Positions 61,656 through 64,000 of a DNA stretch of 64,000 nt are shown here, piece by piece; the first letter of the stretch is position 1, and every line of letters starts with the position of its first letter. The translations under genes were made by a program, and so were the position numbers. The notes below the pieces were generated by a model. That model saw only the letters and a program-made list of their open reading frames with translations, made no database searches and was not told where the DNA came from. Source of the DNA: UBA5314 sp035560815 (lineage in GTDB: Bacteria; Bacillota; Syntrophomonadia; Syntrophomonadales; Syntrophomonadaceae); assembly GCA_035560815.1 (NCBI GenBank), contig DATMYR010000027.1, positions 1-64,000 of the forward strand, in the 5' to 3' direction.

Positions 61656-62408
61656 ATGCACACCCAAAAACGGCTTTATGTCGGACTCTTAGGAGGAAGC
61701 CTGTTATTTGCCATCATCACTTTGAGCATGATCTGGTATTTGGTGGGCAACCGGCAATTGATTGTCAACCAGATCTTGCTCAGTATTATTCTGGCCTTCC
61801 TGGGCGGTATGGCATTGATTTTAATGGTTGGCATTCTGTCTCTTGTTATTATGATCGCCAGATCCAAAACCATTCCTTCCCTGGAAAACATAACCCAGAT
61901 AGCCAATGAGATTCTTTTCCCGCTAACCTTGATAACCGGAAAGATATTAGGTATACAGAAGGAAAATATTCTTCGTTCGTTTATTGAAGTCAACAACTAC
62001 CTGGTGGTGGCGAAACGCTTATTCATCCCGCGCAGCCAGGTTATGATACTGGTGCCCCATTGTTTGCAGAACTCCGAATGTCAGCACAAGATTACGGTGG
62101 ACATCAATAACTGCAAGGGGTGCGGAAAGTGTAAAATGGGAGATTTAAAGAAATATGCCGAGGAAAACCATGCGCTGCTTAAGGTGGCAACCGGTGGAAC
62201 CGTGGCGCGCAAATATATCCAGGATCTACACCCCCGGGGGATCGTTGCAATTGCTTGTGAGCGCGACCTGTCCTCTGGAATCCAGGATAGTGGATTTATT
62301 CCGATCGTTGGGGTCTTAAACTGCCGGCCCAACGGTCCCTGTCATAATACGGATGTTGACTTGGAGGCAGTAGAAGCTGCTTTCCAGTGCATGTGCAAAG
62401 GAGGTTGA
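61656..62408 (+). CDS. DUF116 membrane protein
   Basis: The 250-residue protein has two N-terminal membrane helices (LLGGSLLFAIITLSMIWYLV and MALILMVGILSLVIMIA). A cytoplasmic region follows with conserved cysteines (HCLQNSECQHK, NCKGCGKCKMG, VGVLNCRPNGPC). The DUF116 family is of unknown function; the cysteine layout suggests metal or iron-sulfur binding. ATG 61656 has AGGAG 9 bp upstream. It lies in the priA-def-fmt run before a zinc protease and rsmB, an order seen in other Clostridia. Confidence 0.85.
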   Translation: MHTQKRLYVGLLGGSLLFAIITLSMIWYLVGNRQLIVNQILLSIILAFLGGMALILMVGILSLVIMIARSKTIPSLENITQIANEILFPLTLITGKILGIQKENILRSFIEVNNYLVVAKRLFIPRSQVMILVPHCLQNSECQHKITVDINNCKGCGKCKMGDLKKYAEENHALLKVATGGTVARKYIQDLHPRGIVAIACERDLSSGIQDSGFIPIVGVLNCRPNGPCHNTDVDLEAVEAAFQCMCKGG

Positions 62409-62413
62409 ATCAC

Positions 62414-63091
62414 ATGTTTGGCTACTTGATATTTATGCTGCCGGCCTTAATTCTTTCCATTTACGCCCAGGCCAGGGTGTCGTCGAATTTTAAGCGCTAT
62501 TCTCAGGTGCGCAACCACCGGGGGATTAGCGGAGCAGAAGCAGCTCGGATTTTACTGGGCAACAATGGGATTGGTGGGGTCAGAATCGAACCGGTCAGAG
62601 GAAGCTTATCCGACCACTATGATCCCCGTGACCGGACTTTGCGACTATCGGAAAGTGTGTATGGGAATGCATCGATTGCTGCCATCGGCGTAGCCGCCCA
62701 CGAGGTGGGTCATGCCATCCAACACAACCAGCACTATGGTCCTCTGGAGCTACGCCATGCGATCGTGCCGGTGACCAATTTTGCCTCCGGGGCTTCATGG
62801 GTTGTTCTTCTGCTGGGTTTCTGGCTGCAAATGACCAATCTGGTGTTTCTGGGTATCGGTCTATTTTCGATAGTGGTCTTATTCCACATTGTCACCCTTC
62901 CAGTAGAATTAAATGCTTCACACAGAGCGGTTGTTCAGCTCAGTGAGGCGGGATTGATTAGTGAGGATGAAAGACCCATGGTCAAAAAGGTCCTCAGTGC
63001 AGCGGCTTTAACCTACGTGGCAGCCGCTCTTTCTTCTGTTGCCAATCTATTATGGTATCTAATGATCTTTAGCGGCGGCAGCGATGAGTAG
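62414..63091 (+). CDS. YugP-like membrane zinc metallopeptidase
   Basis: A 225-residue membrane protease of the Zn-peptidase_2 group. The metal motif AAHEVGHAIQ is clear; several hydrophobic helices flank it (WVVLLLGFWL, LVFLGIGLFSIVVLF, LTYVAAALSSVANLLWYLMIF). ATG 62414 is 9 bp after AAAGGAGG, and this start removes the overlap with DUF116. Its substrate is not known. It is followed by rsmB. Confidence 0.9.
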   Translation: MFGYLIFMLPALILSIYAQARVSSNFKRYSQVRNHRGISGAEAARILLGNNGIGGVRIEPVRGSLSDHYDPRDRTLRLSESVYGNASIAAIGVAAHEVGHAIQHNQHYGPLELRHAIVPVTNFASGASWVVLLLGFWLQMTNLVFLGIGLFSIVVLFHIVTLPVELNASHRAVVQLSEAGLISEDERPMVKKVLSAAALTYVAAALSSVANLLWYLMIFSGGSDE

Positions 63092-63111
63092 CAGGGTGGG
63101 TGGTGAGAAGC

Positions 63112-64000
63112 GTGCCCAGGCCTAAAGATTCTGGTTCAGCATTACTTCGGCAACAAGCAGCCGAGCTGGTATACGAGGTCATGGAGAAATCTGCCTATAC
63201 CAACTTGTTGTTGGAAAAACGGATGCGTAAATCGAAGATGATATCGGCTGACCGTCGTTTATTAACCGAGATTGTGAACGGCACGGTTCGTATGGTTAAG
63301 CACCTGGACTGGGTGCTTAATCGTTTTCTGAAAGGTGATGTGACAGCTCAGAACCCCTGGCTGCGTACTATATTGAGAATCTCAAGTTATCAGATTCTTT
63401 TTATGAATCGGGTACCCGATTATGCTGTGGTAAACGATGCTGTGGAAATCGCCGGCCGGAAATGCGGACCGGGCTTATCGCGTGTAGCCAACGGGGTTTT
63501 GCGCAACTTGTTGCGCCAGCAAGCTAGTCTGTCTTTCCCGGAGGAAGAGAGCGAGTACCTGGCTGTATGCTGGTCTCACCCCAGTTGGATCGTGGAGCTG
63601 CTTCAGGTCCACTATGGAGCAGAAGCATGCCGGCAGATCCTGACTTTTAATAATCAAGCTCCGCCTCTGGTTCTGCGCTGCAACAATCTCCTGACTTCGG
63701 CCGGGGAATTGCTGGAAGAGCTCCAAACGGAGGGGGTCATATGCTGTATTAGCCCCCTGATCCCCTCTAATCTTCGGGTGGTAAGGGCCGAGGTTTCCCT
63801 GGTAGAGACCAAGGCCTTCCAGAGCGGGCATTTCTATATTCAGAATGAGGCCTCAACCCTGGCGGCTGCCATTCTCCAACCCCAGAAGGGGCAATTGGTC
63901 TACGACCTGTGCTCTGGGGTGGGGGGGAAAAGCACCCACCTGGCTGAAATCATGAATAATATCGGAGAGGTGCGGTCTTTCGATCTATTTGAACAGAAGC
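63112..64000 (+). CDS. rsmB: 16S rRNA (cytosine-C5) methyltransferase, 3' end beyond the window
   Basis: RsmB/Sun methylates cytosine 967 of 16S rRNA. The readable 296 residues hold the N-terminal NusB-like domain (RRLLTEIVNGTVRMVKHLDWVL, WLRTILRISSYQILFM) and the start of the SAM-binding domain (YDLCSGVGGKSTHLAEI). The catalytic cysteines lie beyond the window. GTG 63112 has GGTGGTGAG upstream; GTG 63103 and 63100 are alternatives. It continues the fmt operon. Confidence 0.92.
   Translation, partial: MPRPKDSGSALLRQQAAELVYEVMEKSAYTNLLLEKRMRKSKMISADRRLLTEIVNGTVRMVKHLDWVLNRFLKGDVTAQNPWLRTILRISSYQILFMNRVPDYAVVNDAVEIAGRKCGPGLSRVANGVLRNLLRQQASLSFPEEESEYLAVCWSHPSWIVELLQVHYGAEACRQILTFNNQAPPLVLRCNNLLTSAGELLEELQTEGVICCISPLIPSNLRVVRAEVSLVETKAFQSGHFYIQNEASTLAAAILQPQKGQLVYDLCSGVGGKSTHLAEIMNNIGEVRSFDLFEQK

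Overview
The window is about 64 kb of a chromosome from an endospore-forming Clostridia-type Firmicute. Support comes from spoVS, dipicolinate synthase dpaA/dpaB, a SpoIIIE/FtsK translocase, remA, tepA-ylzJ, RNase J and RNase Y, many GTG/TTG starts and strong AGGAGG ribosome binding sites. The combination of DapL (LL-diaminopimelate aminotransferase), gene order and base composition near 50% GC resembles Syntrophomonadaceae-like anaerobes. That family assignment is inference. No rRNA, tRNA or CRISPR array was seen.

Layout. 1-884: a cut-off unknown gene and a frameshifted acyltransferase pseudogene. 885-11948: lspA-rluD, then the pyrimidine operon pyrR-B-C-carB-K-D-F-E, with two PyrR attenuators and no carA. 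11973-14870: two unknown small genes, divergent rqcH and hairpin repeats. 14871-21629: dapB, a secreted discoidin/lectin-like gene on the minus strand, then dpaA-dpaB-asd-dapG-dapA, feeding lysine, meso-DAP and spore dipicolinate synthesis. 21832-23493: RNase J. 23500-27424: an accessory island with a cyclic-di-GMP-I riboswitch, small membrane proteins, a RAYT (REP-associated transposase) and its truncated copy, a decayed RHS core with a possible immunity gene, and a secreted YD/Big_5 protein.

27523-36000: tepA-ylzJ, ftsK/spoIIIE, an HTH/PfkB-like protein, a RodZ-like protein, rimO and pgsA. 35728-37191 is a short FtsH-like protease. 37262-37485 is a highly structured, apparently non-coding RNA-like stretch (HEARO/omega-RNA-like by eye). 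37680-44935: cinA, thpR, SOS-controlled recA, rny behind a long attenuated leader, ymdB, spoVS (SigH-type promoter) and a dipeptidase. 45170-51048: a PHP phosphoesterase, a LysM-NlpC/P60 hydrolase (SigH-type promoter), two poorly characterised proteins and a Ca2+ P-type ATPase. 51106-64000: dapF-dapL, yicC-remA-gmk-rpoZ-coaBC-metK, a palindrome-flanked structured element, then priA-def-fmt-DUF116-zinc protease-rsmB (cut by the window end).

Most of the window is housekeeping. The less explained material is the REP-like repeat family and its degenerate RAYT, the displaced c-di-GMP riboswitch with the RHS remnant, the structured RNA at 37.3 kb, the leader of rny and the folded element at 57.6 kb. 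All identifications are by reading motifs; no database search was run.
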